A stretch of 64,000 nucleotides of DNA from assembly GCA_033060915.1 (NCBI GenBank), contig CM065383.1, positions 13,647,501 through 13,711,500 of the forward strand, written 5' to 3'. The translations under genes were made by a program, and so were the position numbers. Numbering within the stretch: position 1 is the first letter of the stretch; the number at the start of each line of letters is the position of its first letter. This stretch comes from Euryodendron excelsum (taxonomy: Eukaryota; Streptophyta; Magnoliopsida; Ericales; Pentaphylacaceae). Shown here piece after piece: positions 12,089-25,900 of the stretch. Below the pieces are notes generated by a model, which made no database searches, was not told the origin of the DNA, and worked only from the letters and a program-made list of their open reading frames with translations.

Positions 12089-14049
12089 TGAAAGCAATTC
12101 CAAGTAGTAATGTAGATGGGGAACTACCTAATGTACATCTTTTTTCCCTTTGTTTTGCTTTCTGTTTTTCGACATTTGACTAGAAGATGGTGTTGTCACT
12201 ATTAACATAACTTGCTTTTTTTGACTAAATGCTAGTAGGCTTCTCATCAAGCTAACATAATATAGATTACTGACGTGTGTGCCTTGCCAACGCTAGCTCT
12301 TGCTTACAAGAAAGAAATAGAAAAGAAGGGAAACAAGAATGATTTTAAGCCTCTATGCTTCACTATAACCTTGATTTTTGATGCGTAGAAATCAATTACT
12401 TGAGAGGTTAGAGGAACATTTACATGTTAATTTGGAGAATTTCGTAAGAAATTAAGAATGAAAAACAATAGAGAACATGTACCTGGCTAGGGTAGTATGG
12501 CCTTTTCACCTATTGAAGATACATGCAGCTCCATGCATATTCATCACCTCACATGTATAACTGAACAGAATACAGAGGAAATATGAAATTAAGTATGCAT
12601 CTGTACCACACACAAGGCAATACATTACGACTTCAAAGTTTAGACCTCACATTTTAACCTCAAATTACTTTGGATGAAAACATTTACATACACATTATCC
12701 AGACATTATAACACTAAATTAGTAGTCAGATGAATGAGTGGATTACAATGTACTATGCCCATTGCCCAATGAGTTTAGTTCCTCCAACATTATACTTTCT
12801 TCCAAGCTGTATAAATAAGAACCCCTCAATAATCAAGCAATACATATAAAGGCTTAGCCCAGCTAACCACAGATATGCTAATTTGGATAAGCTTTTTCAC
12901 TAACCTTTTTTTTTTTTTTTTAGGGGGGGGGAGGGGTGGTGTTGGTATTAAAAAAAAAAAAAAAGTCAAAACGTATACACTAAAATCCCATAAAAGGTTG
13001 AAATTTCAATTTTGGTTGACAACTAGTAAAGATATAAAATAAAATAATAATAAAAACTAGTTAAATACATTGATCCAAACGAGCCACACTGCTTGGGCAT
13101 ATTTCCTGTGCTTCGTGGCAAATAAAATCATGTTTCTCACCATTTTCAACCCTTAAAACTGGGAACATGATGTTTGAAATCCCACTAGTGGGTATACATA
13201 GGTCAAATATTATGGCAGATAGAGACTAGAGTGCACACATATGTCCTAATATGAAAAGTGGGCACATACAAATAAACATCCGAGAGGACACAGCCGGTTT
13301 GGGAAAAGATGAGGTTGATATTCATACATCTAGATGTTTCATATTCTCTGGTGTTTCAGTACTTGAACAAAAACAGAAAAGGAAGGGAACAAGGCAGGGG
13401 GAAGATGGTAAAAATGAGGGGCAAAAGGAACAATTTTGATTTCAATTAATTCCAAGATTCATTTGTATGATGATTGGGTCCTAAGTATGCAAGGGTCCTG
13501 TCTACTTACTAATACAGCAATCGCATATAACAAATTAAATCTGAATGATTAATAAGGCAATGTTAATATTCAAAATTATGCCACAAAACAGCTAGAAGAA
13601 AAATAACTGGCAACTACAGCGAATATTTGAACTGTTATCTCATCTAACTTTAAAATATTGATGACTAACTTGAAAAACTCTAGTGAGCAGCTGGCAATGA
13701 ACCACAACCACCGCTACCATAACAAGGTTTCCACATATAAATGCTAAAAACTAAAGATTTCACTAAGCTTCAGTATACGATGTTGGAATGGGAGCAGTGA
13801 TATGTCAGGCACATGCACTGTTTGAAGGGACCCTAAAAGGTGACTTACAAAATGCAGCGATGAAAATATTCATTTCTTCAGAAGCTCATTACTTCTTCTA
13901 AGTCCATCCAATAAGGCCTCAAGATTCAAAAACCAGAGAAATTTGTAAGATGTGCTAAATTGCAGGAGAGTTTCACATCGCGTTTGAATATAGAAGACAC
14001 ATACTGACATCTCATGTAACAGCCATATTCGCTTGTCAAAATTGTGAGG

Positions 14050-14580
14050 GCGCCACTATCACTAGGCTAACCCCTCTCCTCAACTTTTGGTGGATGACCA
14101 CTGAAGTCATTAACAACAGCTTGTCAAAACTGCCACTGTTATTGGCAACATCACCATGTTTTCTAGAAATCTCCATCCTCTACCAACGTTAGTACCCACA
14201 AACACTGGTTTTTTTCCACCACAATCAACTTATGTATTTGTTTGACCACCACCATAACAACCTCAACACCTACAAACCTCAACCAACATCACAATTGTTC
14301 CATTCCCCAACCATCACTGCAATTAAGTAACTCATCAGCACCACCAAAAACCTTCCACTACCAGCACCACCTCTGGCAGTGACTTGGTATAACAGCATTT
14401 CAAACAATCCCTGCCTCCATGCTACCACCACCTCCTCTTCTTACAAGTCATCTCCACCAACACCTATGCTTCCACAATCCTAAGTGCAACTATCATGATC
14501 AACACCGAAAAACCACCACTAAAATGTGACCGCCACCCCAATCATTACAACTGCCACCAACATGCATCACTACCTTCCAT
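14050..14580 (+). repeat. Degenerate CCA/ACC-rich, G-poor tract
   Basis: For about 500 bp the + strand is dominated by ACC, CCA and CAC words and is strongly depleted of G, with no long open frame. It reads like a decayed trinucleotide array. I do not recognise its origin. Confidence 0.55.
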
Positions 14581-15979
14581 TATCAAAATTAAATCCATCC
14601 AAATTAAGGAGCTAAGGAATTCAGTTGACTTGAATCTCTTGATTAAGTAGCAAAAATATATCCAATTATGAGAGTTTCAATTCTCTGATTTGGAAATCCA
14701 CAGGCAAGCCCCAAGTTCCTGAAGCAAATACTCCATTGAAAGCACTATATTTTCCATGTAAAAGGTAGGAAAAGAATTAATTAGCAACGAAATATACTTT
14801 GGGTATTTTATCATAACTGGAAAAAGAGAACAATGGGAGTCTACCATCACAAGTCTAATTTCTAAGTGTGCAACAGCTCTTGATAAGATGTATCATGTGG
14901 CACAAGTTGAGTGCTATAGTGCATTACAGAAGCAAATTTATGCACTTCAATATTTGTTCAGACGTCACTGTGCTAAGACACTTTTCAAACTATTGTTATT
15001 TCTAGAGGAAAGAATAAAATTTATTGCAATAATAAGTAGCCACATATGTTACCAGCCTTTTAAAATAGAGAAGCCCAAATACACCCACATTTCCTCTTGG
15101 AAGATATCAGTGCCCTAGAAAACATCCACACCTATGAAGCCATGGTAAGAAATGGAAGAACTGATTTTAAAGGCTAAAGGTTAAATAAAATTGTTTCTCA
15201 CACATTGTGCCTGAAAGTTGGGGCCAACAACAGAATGCATAGCACCAACCAATAGCCACATCAGTGTAGCGAAGATTTGATAACTATATAACTCTACAAA
15301 TCACAAAGCATGGTGGGAACGGCTAAATTGCAGAGAGAAAGTTTAGAAACATCTGTGATAACACAAAATCAATGAGGATTTCAAATTCATGAGGGGGCAT
15401 CTTAGAGAAAATGGCATATATTGTCATTCTGTAATTCTTTGGAGCAATTCAGAACTTTGTGACTTAATTAAAGAGTTTCTTGCAGAAATTGGAAATTGTT
15501 TACTCTTTCCTCCTTTTTTTCCCCTTTTCTATTTCGCCTTCATAAGTGCAATTCAGAGAAAGAGCTCCAAAGTACCTTACTTTTTGAGTTAAAACATAGC
15601 TAATAATTATTACATAACTACCAATTTATAAAAGAAGAAAAAAATTGTCTATTAGATATTGGCATTATTCTTCGAACAAATTTATAACAGAATAAGAGCA
15701 AAGTATGTGCATGGACATATATATAACTATATAAGACAGACCTTATTATGTAACATCTTACGTGAATTCTACGTATAAACATGACAATTTTAATACAAAA
15801 AGTATAACCTACTTCTCCTCTAGGTTTAACATACTGATGCAATGCTCTTCGGATCTTCCTAACACCTATTGAATGTAATCTGTATTTACACTGACTAAAC
15901 TTAGATCAATTGCCAAACATGCTATTTCACTTTTGGTCTTATAATGCTACATTCCAGTCTGTACAGCTTATCTAATAGG

Positions 15980-16068
15980 CAGTCGCGGACCAGGGCCTCC
16001 CAAAGTTTTGAAAATCTCTTTTATATCTTATGAATTTTGGGATATTTCATATATAATATAGTGTATTG

Positions 16069-16099
<31 letters not shown>

Positions 16100-16274
16100 A
16101 AAAAAAAAAAGCTAAATTTCGCTTCACCTTTGTAAATTTTTGAATATTTAGAATATTATATAGTGTATTGATCTCCCAAAAATTAAAATATTTTCCTTAA
16201 TCCTCTTATCAACAAAAAAAAAAATATTGCCCCCCCCCCCCCTTCCCCCAACCAAAATCCAGAGTCCACCACTG
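15980..16274. mobile_element. hAT-type MITE with 8-bp target duplication
   Basis: The element begins CAGTCGCGGACCAGGG and ends with TCCACCACTG, so its ends are inverted repeats of a CAGTSGYGGAC type. It is flanked on both sides by CTAATAGG (15972-15979 and 16275-16282), an exact 8-bp direct repeat. An 8-bp duplication with CAG-type ends is the hallmark of hAT superfamily insertions. At 295 bp with no coding capacity it is non-autonomous. The interior contains a C21-A21 homopolymer pair at 16069-16110 and a second C run at 16230-16242. Confidence 0.8.
16069..16110 (+). repeat. C21-A21 homopolymer pair
   Basis: Twenty-one C are followed directly by twenty-one A, inside the MITE. Lengths of such runs are unreliable in assemblies and vary in vivo. 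Confidence 0.9.
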
Positions 16275-17479
16275 CTAATAGGTATATACTTGATATTGCA
16301 AAAACTTATAAAGATCTCTGTCAGCATTGGTCCAGACTCTAGATAGTAGCAATATGTAAGCATATTCTTAAAACCCACATTTAGTGGCAGTTAGATTGAT
16401 GTCTAGCCAGATACTTTCAACTTAAATTAATTTGTTCCCCATGTTGGGTCACATCTTCTATTGAATCATAAGCTATTATGTCTACTGTAATCTCCCAATT
16501 CATCATAAATTGCAAAACAATGCTCACTTGAAATTTCATCAAAAAGTTCGATGGCATCAATATAGTCAAAAATATATGCATGGAAGACATCAAATGGTTA
16601 GACCACAAGTTGCCACAGATTCTATCAACAGTTCATGGAAAGCAATACACATATCTGTGTGTGGAGTGGATATATATACGAACATGTAAGTATTAGCATG
16701 TGAGTGTGTGAGTGCCAATACAGAAATGATATGAACTCCCATCAGCAGAATCTGCTCTGAAAATGGTGCAGACTCGGATTGAAAACATTATTCAATGTAT
16801 CAGTACGAGAAACGAACCTATTTTGTCGTCACTAGACATGTACATTGAATCAACAAAAACTCTGAAAAAGCCCACGTTGGCTGAATCAATTGGCTCAACC
16901 ATCGCCCAACAAGCAATTCGCCGCTGAATGTCATGGTAATTCCAAAACCCTAAACCCATGTGACGAGGAAGCCCACATGACTGTCTGAAATAGTAACGAT
17001 TTCTGACCCAGCCAAACATAACCTCTGGAAATACCAGCCGCTTCCACTCCGAGACTTCCTACGAAGCAACACAGAGCGCGGTGGCCCAGCTTTAAATCTT
17101 ACTCTTGCTTTGGAGAAGTTATTCAGTGCAAGAAGGGGGACCCACACGAGTATTTTGAGAAATTATTCAGTGCTCTAGAATTGCCACGTCTTACTCCATC
17201 TCTCACATCACAAATACAATGGCTCCATTTGTTAGTCGGATCTTGGGTGTGTCCGGTCAATTTATTTGGACCCGACGAGCAGGGCTTGACATTGCATTTG
17301 TAGGAAAAATTGTCTACCTATGTTTCTACTTACTATTTTCGTTATGATGTTTTATTTTTCATATAATAGTAAGTTTTACATTATAATACTTAAATTTTAG
17401 TGGTAATAATTAATATTATTTTACTATTATATATTTGTCCGCATTTGTAATAAATAGAGTAAGTATGATGTGCCGATGT

Positions 17480-18060
17480 AATGCTCAAAGAGCACTGCAT
17501 AAATTGTTTCCTTTGCAGGCAGGCCTATGCCCTTCTTGTCCAGCCCAACTGGTTGGGGCTTGTATGGGCTAAGGGTAGGGCCATAAGGGTGGTTATGAAA
17601 TTGATGGCCTACACAAGTCCACTAATCATTTATAAGGCTTTGAAAAAAAAGTTAAGCCCGATTAGATTAATAGCCGGCTTAAAAATTTTGTTTGAGTGAC
17701 CTAACTCTAAATATATTTAAAATAATATTTTTTTATATTTTAACATATGTCTAGATTTATATTTTATATTAATTAAAATTATTTTTGAAAAAAATATTTA
17801 TTAAAATTTTCAAGATAAATGGACAAGCTTGAACATATAGTTTTTATTTTGAACGGCTTAAAATTTAATTTTAAGCCTAATAATAAATATTAGGCTACTA
17901 TAGTAACTTGGAGGCTTAATTCTTAGTTAAGTAAATTAATTATATAAATCAAATATTTTTATAAACTCAAGTCCAGCTTTAAACAATAATCTCAAGTTTG
18001 GAATATGAAAAAAAAAAAAACCAGAATTAAAAACTTAACGTGTTCAGGCCTCAAGGTGCT
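17480..18060. repeat. Dispersed AT-rich repeat, family A copy 1
   Basis: An AT-rich body with GGCTT/AAGCC words matches another stretch at about 31190-31530. Shared words include TTTTATATTTTAA, TATGTCTA, TTTATATTA and TAAAATTTAATTTTAA in the same order. It has no coding capacity and no termini that I could define. Class unknown. Confidence 0.45.
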
Positions 18061-19259
18061 ACTAAATATTTTAACACGCTTGACAAATAAAAGTCAAATT
18101 TATTGTTTCCATTGTTGTAACGAAAAGAAAACTCAAATTTCAACGGAATTCACAATCACATACTCGTCACATGAAGTATTTCCCAAATGATTCAGGTCAT
18201 TTCCTTGGACACGTCGTGCGATATTATAAACAAATTTTCTCCGTAAAATATACTTTTTGTTTATATGAAAAATAAAAAATTACTGAAAATACTTTTGGCA
18301 AACAATTTTTTTTTTTTTTTATATAGCGCCAATAATATAGATGCAAACAAATAGGGCGCACATTTTACTATTTTTTTTATTATTTTATCAAACCAGACAT
18401 TATTATAATTTATTGGGTTAATTATACTTTGTGCCTTTGCACTTGACACGACCTCCATTTTTATTTGTAACAATTATAATTTTATATTTATAATTTATTA
18501 CAATATCAACCTTCTACTAACTCGTGTTAAAAAAGTAGACAAAAAATTCATATTTGCCCCTTGAAAAAATCGCGTTCTTATCACATGCGAATTTTTTTTA
18601 TCTATTCTCAAATAGAATGTTGGCATTACAACAAATAAAAAATGTAAGAGCTTAATTGCTAACAATAAGAATAAAAGTTTTAAAGTGTAATTTGGTGTAA
18701 AATATAGAGGTTACACAGTATAATTAACCCAAACTTATTTCTCAAATCCTAAAAGTTTTTAACTTATTATTAAATTCATATCGTTCTCTGAAAATTTGTG
18801 TTTTCAAAACACTTCACAATAAGTGTAGATATATGTTGAAAATACTAGTTCAGGGATTAGTTGAATTTGAGAGATAAGTTAAAAATTACTTGAACTCGTT
18901 TAAAAAAAAAAAATTACTCTACATCTTATCCAAAATAAGTAAATAGCTTACATAACGGTTCTGATTTAAAATCAAATAAACCTAAGATCAGATCATGTTA
19001 TGGCATGTACAATATTATCTTCTTTGCATTTTAAGCCGTACGATTTTAAAATGCATTGTACTATATAGAGGTCTATGCTTATATACAATATCTCACTCCC
19101 ATTACTTCATAAAGGATGTGAAATTGCCAACACCGCTTACGATTTAATTTTCTAATCTCTCCTTCCTTGGTACGATAACTCTAAACTAATACCCCTCTGA
19201 TTTAAACTTTTTATATTGGAGATCATTCAATACATACGGCTAGTTTATTACAAATTTTT

Positions 19260-19690
19260 TATTTAATTTCTTTTTAAGCTTATAAGTAAAAAAATTAAGT
19301 TTTTTTTTTAAATTTTAGGTTTTGTTTGTAATTACTATCAGTTTTTATTTTTTGTTATTTACTATAAGTGTGTGTTTTTATTTTTTGTTATTTATGGTCT
19401 AGTGATAACATTTGTAGGTTATCATTCTGTTAATAATACCAGACCAATATTTTGAAAACAGAAAACAAAGTTATTTTAGTAATTTTTTATTTTTTATTTA
19501 AAAAAAAATAAAAAAAAAAACAAAAAACACTTACCAAACGAACCCTAAATTTTTTGTTTTTATTTTTTTTCTTATCTTTAGTTAAAGTAAAAATAAAAAA
19601 GCAAAAAAATTAAATTATTTTGACTTTTTTACATGTAAACTTAAAAAAAAAAACTTAACACAAAAGGTCTACCAAACGGAACCATATAGA
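19260..19690. repeat. TACCAAACGG-ended A/T-rich short elements
   Basis: The stretch has poly-T/poly-A arms with AAGCTTATAAGT-like words and ends at ACCAAACGAACCC (about 19536) and ACCAAACGGAACC (about 19672). The same ending recurs elsewhere in the window (48246-48424, 51437-51605, 62700-62905, 63677-63862). This fits a family of small non-autonomous elements. Individual boundaries are uncertain. Confidence 0.45.
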
Positions 19691-19963
19691 AATAAAAATC
19701 ATAATAAAAGTAGCATCAAAAGAAGGGTGCTGATTTTTTATTTTTCCATTCCCCTCGGTCGACCCCTTTGCAGGGGGTAAAAGCTGGTATACATAGATAC
19801 CGGATTAACAAAAATTAAATTATTTACTAAATTGAAAAACACTTTCCTTGTTTTCCCCCTCCTTTGTCTCGTTGTCACAAGCTCACAGCATTCAAATACA
19901 CTCCCTACTCCTCCCTCTTATACATTTGTATACTCTCTCTGTTATATATATACATTTCTTGTA

Positions 19964-22900
19964 ATGGAACAGTCGAAATTTATTGCAATGGCCGAACGTT
20001 CCGTCTCAGAGGACGATCTCTTCGAACTCTCTATCACTAGTCCCTTCGGAAGCGTAGAACACAGTGTTCGTGGGCTCGGGCACAATGATTTGGGTGCCCC
20101 CACAGTCCTGAAAAAGATTGATAGGAAATGGCTGATCGATCCTCGCCACCTCTCTATTGGGTCCATGATCAGCGAAGGCCCCTACTCCCTCGTCTATGAA
20201 GGATCGTATGTCCCCTTTCTCACTCTAACCCGTCTTAGCAGCTGATTTTCTTGATGATTTTGATTTCATTTCGTTCGGAAGCTTTCATTTGATTGAACTC
20301 TCATGCATTTGAATTTGTACCTGTGATTGAATTTTATCTCTATTTTGATTTTTTTTTTTCCGAGTATTGTGTTGGATTTTGATTGTCACAAACCCTTTAT
20401 ATTATCCGAATAGGTAGTGGTTTTTTTTGTGTTAGATTTCTGGGTGGTATTCAACTTCGAAAACCATATTCTAAGTTTTGTGGGTTTTGTTTTGCTTATT
20501 CAAAATTTAGGCATGATGATCATTTTATATTTGGGTTATTGAGAGAGTCCTGAGGGGTTAATTGCATCAACAAAAACAAGGGGATGAAAATCTATCATGC
20601 TATGAATGCTAGAAGTGTTCTGGACAAGGCAGTCTAATTGAAATTTTTCTTTAGAAAAGAAACTGAGAACTTTTAATGCTTTGTACAATAAGTGGTTCTG
20701 CACTTGATTTGTTAGACCTTTCTTTAGCATGCATTAGATTATTGATAATCTAAGAAAGCATGTTTTTTATTGAGGGAATGCATGGGGGGACACACGTGGA
20801 CTATTTCATTAATGTAGGATTACGGTTTGGATTTGAATTTAGCCGCGTGTCATAGGGGAAGGATACAAGAGGTATGATATATTGATGGATTTACCTATCA
20901 GAAGATTATTGAGATCACGACGCAATGGGGATATTGACCACCTTTCCATTGTAGAGGTTTTATACCCTTTAGCCCTTTCATTATTACAAATTACTATAAT
21001 TTCTAGTGTAACGGACATAGATTGACCATCTCTACATTGTAGAGGTTCTATATCTTTTAGCCATACCACTATTGCAAATTACGAGAAGTTCTTTCGTAAC
21101 GGACGCGGATTGATGACCTTCTACAGTAACGGACATAATTGACCACCTTTACATTGTACCTGTTCCACATCTTTTATCCATAACATTATCACAAACTAGG
21201 AGAATTTCTACCTTAACCGACATAGACTGACCACCACCTTCTACTGTAACGGACATAAATTGACCAACTTGACACAGTAGAGGTTCTTTACCTTTACTCG
21301 TAACCTTACTACAAATTACAATAATTTTTGCCATAGAAGACATAGATTGACCACCTTTACATTGTAGAGGCTCTATAACTTTTGGCCGTAACCTTACTAC
21401 AAATTACTAGAATTTTATTATAATGGACATACGGGTTCAAGGCTTCATACCCTACCCTAGATTATATTATGATGCGTACAATACAAACTTCTTCCTTTCT
21501 CTTCTTGGCATGTTAGGGAAGTCGTGGTGGGGGATTTCTTGTCATATCATCATTGCAAGATATCATATTGGTGAGACCTTAACCAATACATCAAACGTAT
21601 ATAGAACACATCGCAAGTTTGAACAAAATTACTTAGGAGCCAATAATTAAAATGAAAATTATATGGATTTTATAGCTATTAATTCCTCCTCCTTTAGGCT
21701 TTGTTTTTTTAGAAAGTCTAAACTTAAAACTCTCAATTGGTTCATTAATAGAGCTTTTTAAGAAAGATCAGGATTTTTTTTCACACTTCTTTACTAATAA
21801 ATATCATCTGAAAAAAGATCCCTTGCTATTTTGATATTACAAAATATAAATATATTCATAATGTAAAAGATGAAGAAGTTATTATTATTTTCATATGTAT
21901 ATGCATATATATTAATTTACTGGTTGTCGTGTTCCTATCGTGTCGTGTTTTGATTTTTTGAAAGTGGACGTGTTGACGTCTCTATATGTTTTCATATTGA
22001 TGCTTCTCATTTCACACATGTATAATGAAAACAACAAACTAAGTTGGCAAAGAGTAATCTAGATTGGATTGGTTCAAGGCACTACAAATTCTAGGGAAAG
22101 GCCAAAAGGAATGTTTGCTGAAGCTGCAAGAAAGGACAGAGTGACCTGTGACTTGACACTAAGTTTGGCTTTAGAATGGAATGGAAAAATGATAGATATA
22201 GCTCATCTCAAGTTGTTGGGATAAGGATTGTTAAATTGATTTGAGTTAACATTTATTTGAATGTTTAGCAGCTAGGGTAATAATTACTGTTTCTAAGGAA
22301 TATGCAAGGAAGCATAAAGAAACCGTTTCTTTGACCTGCATTGCAGCAAAAAAATTGCAAAAGATAAGGACCTGTGTTTGTAATTACCTTTGTAACTAAA
22401 CCTACTGATTGTATTACTATATGGTTTCTTTATTTGTAGGTTTTATTAGTGGTCAACATATATTCATGTATTGCATCTTGCTGCTGACATTACTATTGCA
22501 TTCTGAGACGGATTTAAGTTGTCTGATATATCATATAGCAAGTAAATAAGATATAAAATAGGGATTAGGATATATGTGAGTGTTTTCTTTCTTTTTTTTT
22601 CTTTTTTCTTTTTTGAAGAGACAAATAGGGACTACTATTGCATTCTGGATTTGAGTTTGCTTGTGCTTGTTACAGAACTAGAAAGAGTAGAACAGTGACA
22701 AAAGTTGCGAGTTTAATACAATTTCTGTTTTTAACAGGCATAGCACACTTGTCCCGCACTTAGATAAACAAATTATCTCGTGTTTTTAGGTGTCCAAACT
22801 AGTGCCAGACAAAAGTGGATGGCATGTCAAAAGTTTTAGAGAACACCAATATCTATTGGGAGAAGTTCCTTATACGCTATAGCTAGTATCTGACAATTGT

Positions 22901-25900
22901 TGGACATTCATCATTGGTGTATACGTATTTGAGGTTGTTTGAGATTTTTATGTTACCATCAATATATGAAACCATTGAAGATGTCTATTGCTGCACATTT
23001 TCCAGGTATAAATCCAGACCTGTTGCCATAAAAGTAATACAGCCAGACAGAACATCAGCAGTGAGTCCTGAACGCAAAGAGAAATTTGAGAGGGAGGTGG
23101 CAATGTTATCTAGAGTGAAACATGATAATATTGTGAAGGTATGCTATGTGACCACACAAAAATGTATGTTCCAATCAAAGTGTCATGAAAATAGTTTACT
23201 TTGCTTTCTCATATGTTCAGGTGTATTTATCCATGTGAGTGTATATCTTTTCAATATTTTGTTTTTAAAATTCCTTTATTCAGGTAATCAGGATCTTATT
23301 GGATGGATTCAGTGATCAAGTATCCTATTTTTGCAAGTAGTTTCAATGAATAAAAAGCTATTCTGTTTTGCAGTAGATTGTATATGAGACAGGTTTACCT
23401 TTGCAGAGAAGTAGGTCAATGATTACCAAAATATTAAACAGAAGGCATGGGTCCTTTTGTTCTTGGGTTGCCTTTACTGTTCACTTTCACCTACTGGGGG
23501 TGGATTAGTTCATTTCTAAGCATAAAAACCTCCAAATTCCCTTTTATGAGATGCCATAAAAGCATTTACAGCGTCTTCTATTCTACTCACGAACCTTGTT
23601 AGTATAAGCTTTCTTAGATCAGAAATTAGGTTAAGTCATTTATGTGTATCTATTTCACACCTCGTTTAAATGCCTACCAAATCAGTTTGTAATTTATCTT
23701 GTTTAGCTCTTCTGCAAAGCTCTTCTGCAAGGAATGAACAGACGTTGTGACTTTGCAAAATACAACTCACCAAGTCTTGTTCCGGTTACTTTGGCTCAGG
23801 CTAAATGGATCCATTTCCTCTAGTTGACCTTATTAGAAGTCATATTCTCAATTAAGTCCAAGGAAATATTGTCATTTCTAATCACCTCAAACCAGGTTCT
23901 CCTTGGCCTTCCTCGGTTTTTTTTTTAGCACTCTCAAACCTTGATCAAATAACTTTTTACCGATACATTAATTGGTATACCTTGCACATGGTGTGATTTT
24001 GCAAAATGATTTATTTTTTCCATATTATTATATCGATCCAGATCCGTTTATTTTATTGTTATTATATCCCATTTGTATCTAGGTAGTACGATGCTATGAA
24101 TGGAAATATAGATACAATGCTGGCTACCAATGCTTGTTTTTTAACTGAACTTGGCTGGCATCCATACAAGAATACATGCCCTTAAAAAAGACAGAAATTC
24201 CATCATTATGTCTCTCTCATAATCTTAACCTTGTTTACAGTTAACTAAGTTGCTACTATTAGTTGGGATGTATGCTTGGTTACTATTCAAGTTTGAGTAA
24301 TCATCAAGACACTCACACACACGACATTGTTTCTCTATTGGTATAATGGTATGCCTGGCTTCATTGTAGGCATTATGAATTAGCTTCTGCAAAGGATGAA
24401 TGTTAAGGTATTTAGCATGCAACACTTTTGTTGAGTACCACTTCCTTTTAGAAGTCTCTGCTACTAGATCCATCTATCCAATAATAAACTGTGTGAGAAT
24501 GGAACACTTCTCTTATCCAAAAACTTTGTTGACTGGGCTTCACTCTGTTGTGCGGACGGAAACATATCTGCAAACTGGCATCAAATAAGGCTAAAATATT
24601 TTAAAGATGGCAGATCAGGATTTATATGGCTGACCCTACGATAGTTTGTTTAGGCTTGGATTATTGTAATGATGACCATGTGATACAAAAGTTGTACTGA
24701 TAATAAAATGTTGTTGCTTTTTGGACTTTCATTATTCCTAATTTTTATAGGATGTTTGTTACAGCTATTTGTTTTTTAATTTCTCTGTTAGTCATGCTTT
24801 GAGTAAGTAGACATGATTCTTGTTAACACACTTTCCCAACCTCTGAGGTTTTCAATGTTCTCCAGTACTTAAAGATACAGAATATTACTTGTTTGAAAGT
24901 CTCCATGCTCCTTAGTTTTGTCACTGTGATGAGATCTTTTGCTGAAACAGTTCATTGGAGCTTATGTGGAACCGACAATGATGATAATCACGGAACTTAT
25001 GAGAGGTGGAACACTTCAGAAGTACTTGTGGAGCATCCGCCCTGACTCTCCAGATCTGAAGCTCTCTATAACTTTTGCATTGGGAATCTCTCAAGCAATG
25101 GAATATTTGCATGAAAATAGCATCATTCATCGTGACTTGAAGCCTAGTAATCTATTATACTTTTCACTTCGGAATCTTACTTCATGAACTTAACAGACAA
25201 CTTTCCAGGCTATTTTACTACATTTTCTAGCTAGGATTGATATGGTTTAGAACAGAGCATTTTTCTATCCGCCTTTCCCTGCTCATGATTTTATAATTCA
25301 TTTGTTCACCTTTGGAGCACCATGGTACAATACGAAGAGCGTGCTCATCATTTCACCATGTATACACAATCAAACATGCAACTACCAGAAGAAATCCTTT
25401 GCTTTTAGGTGACATCCTCTAACTGAGTCAAACTACCTGTAACATTGTTAAGCTTAGGGATTCTTTAAGTTCTTTTTGTTCATGAAAACGAGTTTCTCCG
25501 TGAGCACATTTGAGTGAGTTGAACATTTGACAGGGCACTTCTCATATTCTGCTTTCCACAATTTTCTGAATGAATATCTAGATTTTCAATTTTTTTATGA
25601 GTCCTCGACAAATTTGAATACTTGGGCGTTGTGAGTTATTTGCTTCTAATTTAAAATTTTCCATGTTTATGGTAGGCAACCTACTTCTCACAGAAGACAA
25701 GAAGAAAATCAAGTTAGCTGACTTTGGTTTAGCTAGGGAGGAGACAATGGGTGCAATGACTACCGAGGCTGGTACTTACCGGTGGATGGCTCCTGAGGTA
25801 CTCCTATGGTATGAATATATCTATTATCCTTAAATATTATAGCATATGCCTTACTCTTTGCGCTCATCAGTTGTTCAGCATAGACCCGCTTAAACTGGGA

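Larger units (their letters stand above)
12089..19800. other. Gene-free spacer with repeats
   Basis: No recognisable gene lies between the HD-Zip and kinase genes. The stretch holds poly-T/G and poly-A runs at 12908-12964, a CCA-rich tract (14050-14580), a hAT-type MITE (15980-16274), a dispersed repeat (about 17480-18060) and poly-A/T-rich repeats at 18900-19690. On the minus strand, 16790-17220 has some gene-like features (a telo-box-like AACCCTAAAC at about 16944-16960 and overlapping open frames), but I could not assemble a recognisable protein. Confidence 0.5.

Noticed and set aside
16417..17220. Possible small gene on the minus strand (telo-box-like AACCCTAAAC, overlapping frames, a 40-codon stretch near 16500-16600)
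   Set aside because: I could not join the pieces with good splice sites into a recognisable protein. It may be a non-coding transcript or a decayed gene; RNA-seq would decide.
20850..21430. A repeat protein encoded by the intron minisatellite
   Set aside because: Units of 88 and about 119 bp do not preserve a reading frame, and stops occur on both strands.
20850..21430. CRISPR-like array
   Set aside because: Units are long, imperfect and contiguous with no unique spacers, and the DNA is a plant intron.
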